A stretch of 64,000 nucleotides of DNA from Amycolatopsis japonica (GTDB lineage Bacteria; Actinomycetota; Actinomycetes; Mycobacteriales; Pseudonocardiaceae): positions 1,798,001-1,862,000 of the forward strand of contig NZ_CP008953.1 of the NCBI RefSeq assembly GCF_000732925.1, in the 5' to 3' direction. Below are positions 63,773 to 64,000 of the stretch, one piece after another; positions within the stretch are counted from its first letter, which is position 1; every line of letters starts with the position of its first letter. The notes below the pieces were generated by a model. It was not told the DNA's origin. It did not search any database and was given only the letters and a program-made list of their open reading frames with translations. A program made the position numbers and the translations under genes.

Positions 63773-64000
63773 GTGCGTACGAGGGTGATCAAGGTGGCCG
63801 CCGCGGCCACCGCGCTCGGGCTGGCGCTGTCGGCCTGTGGGTCCACTAAGAACAACGCAGCCACTGCTCCCCAGGGCGGGGGCGGCAAGGTCGGCGCGAC
63901 GATCCCGTTGCTGACCTCGCCGTTCTGGCAGGCCTACAACAACTACGTACCGCAGAAGGCGAAGGAACAGGGCGTCGAGGCGCTGCCCACGGTCAACGCG
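63773..64000 (+). CDS. Sugar ABC transporter substrate-binding lipoprotein (cut by window edge)
   Basis: 76 residues are present, from GTG 63773 with AAGGAGGA upstream. A lipoprotein signal with lipobox LSAC (Cys about residue 23) is followed by a short flexible Gly-rich linker and the start of a type I periplasmic-binding fold (GATIPLLTSPFWQAYNNYV). Right after the fuconate genes it is probably the L-fucose (or related deoxysugar) importer's binding protein. Confidence 0.85.
   Translation, partial: MRTRVIKVAAAATALGLALSACGSTKNNAATAPQGGGGKVGATIPLLTSPFWQAYNNYVPQKAKEQGVEALPTVNA

Overview
The window is high-GC actinobacterial chromosome, most likely from the Pseudonocardiales and probably Amycolatopsis or a close relative. 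This rests on codon bias, GTG/TTG starts, dense ATGA/GTGA gene overlaps, a mycobacterial-type yrbE-mce operon, HAAS/PadR and XRE/IrrE/MAB_1171c gene sets, and abundant intergenic palindromes of the 'GTGAAGGCC' kind. The genus is an inference; no rRNA or marker alignment was possible. No tRNA, rRNA, phage, insertion sequence or CRISPR array was seen.

Layout. 1-8250 (minus strand): one operon of two YrbE permeases and six Mce proteins, plus the start of an Mce-associated protein cut by the left edge; almost every junction is a 4-nt overlap. 8251-9048 is gene-free and repeat-rich. 9049-16395: a luciferase-like oxidoreductase, a 1271-residue XRE/nSTAND NTPase/14-blade WD40 protein, and a HelD-like RNA polymerase-associated helicase. 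16518-25143: housekeeping genes rsmD, coaD, yceD, rpmF, rnc and mutM, interrupted by a tandem secreted ribonuclease, an ECF sigma factor with a membrane partner, a DivIVA/AtpF-like coiled-coil protein and a PL6 polysaccharide lyase. 25211-27405: a three-gene regulator/metalloprotease/membrane-protein module. 27389-31441: DoxX-like protein, a GntR-controlled ABC exporter and a PadR/HAAS pair. 32319-36508: a gamma-glutamylation amine catabolic operon.

37046-45261: a tandem glycine riboswitch followed by gcvP, gcvT, gcvH, glyA, lipA and sdaA. Together they cleave glycine, make serine from glycine plus methylene-THF, and deaminate serine to pyruvate; lipA supplies the lipoyl group that GcvH needs. 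45350-50091: FadR-type regulator, SulP anion transporter with its ArsR regulator, and a class A penicillin-binding protein whose transpeptidase motifs look lost. 50092-50633 is a repeat-rich gap. 50634-57855: O-methyltransferase, iron-box controlled ABC ATPase, MocR-type regulator, GT-C-like membrane protein, two-domain fatty acyl-CoA reductase and a small conserved-looking protein. 58037-60597: ferredoxin reductase and Bcr/CflA efflux pump. 60828-64000: an L-fucose/L-fuconate oxidative pathway (FAH hydrolase, fuconate dehydratase, SDR) followed by a sugar-binding lipoprotein cut by the right edge.

The strongest candidates for something under-described are the XRE/IrrE/7TM module with its repeat-derived C-terminal tail, the tandem ribonuclease with a decayed second domain, the transpeptidase-dead PBP, the Shine-Dalgarno-masking hairpin before the ECF sigma gene, and several families of long intergenic palindromes.
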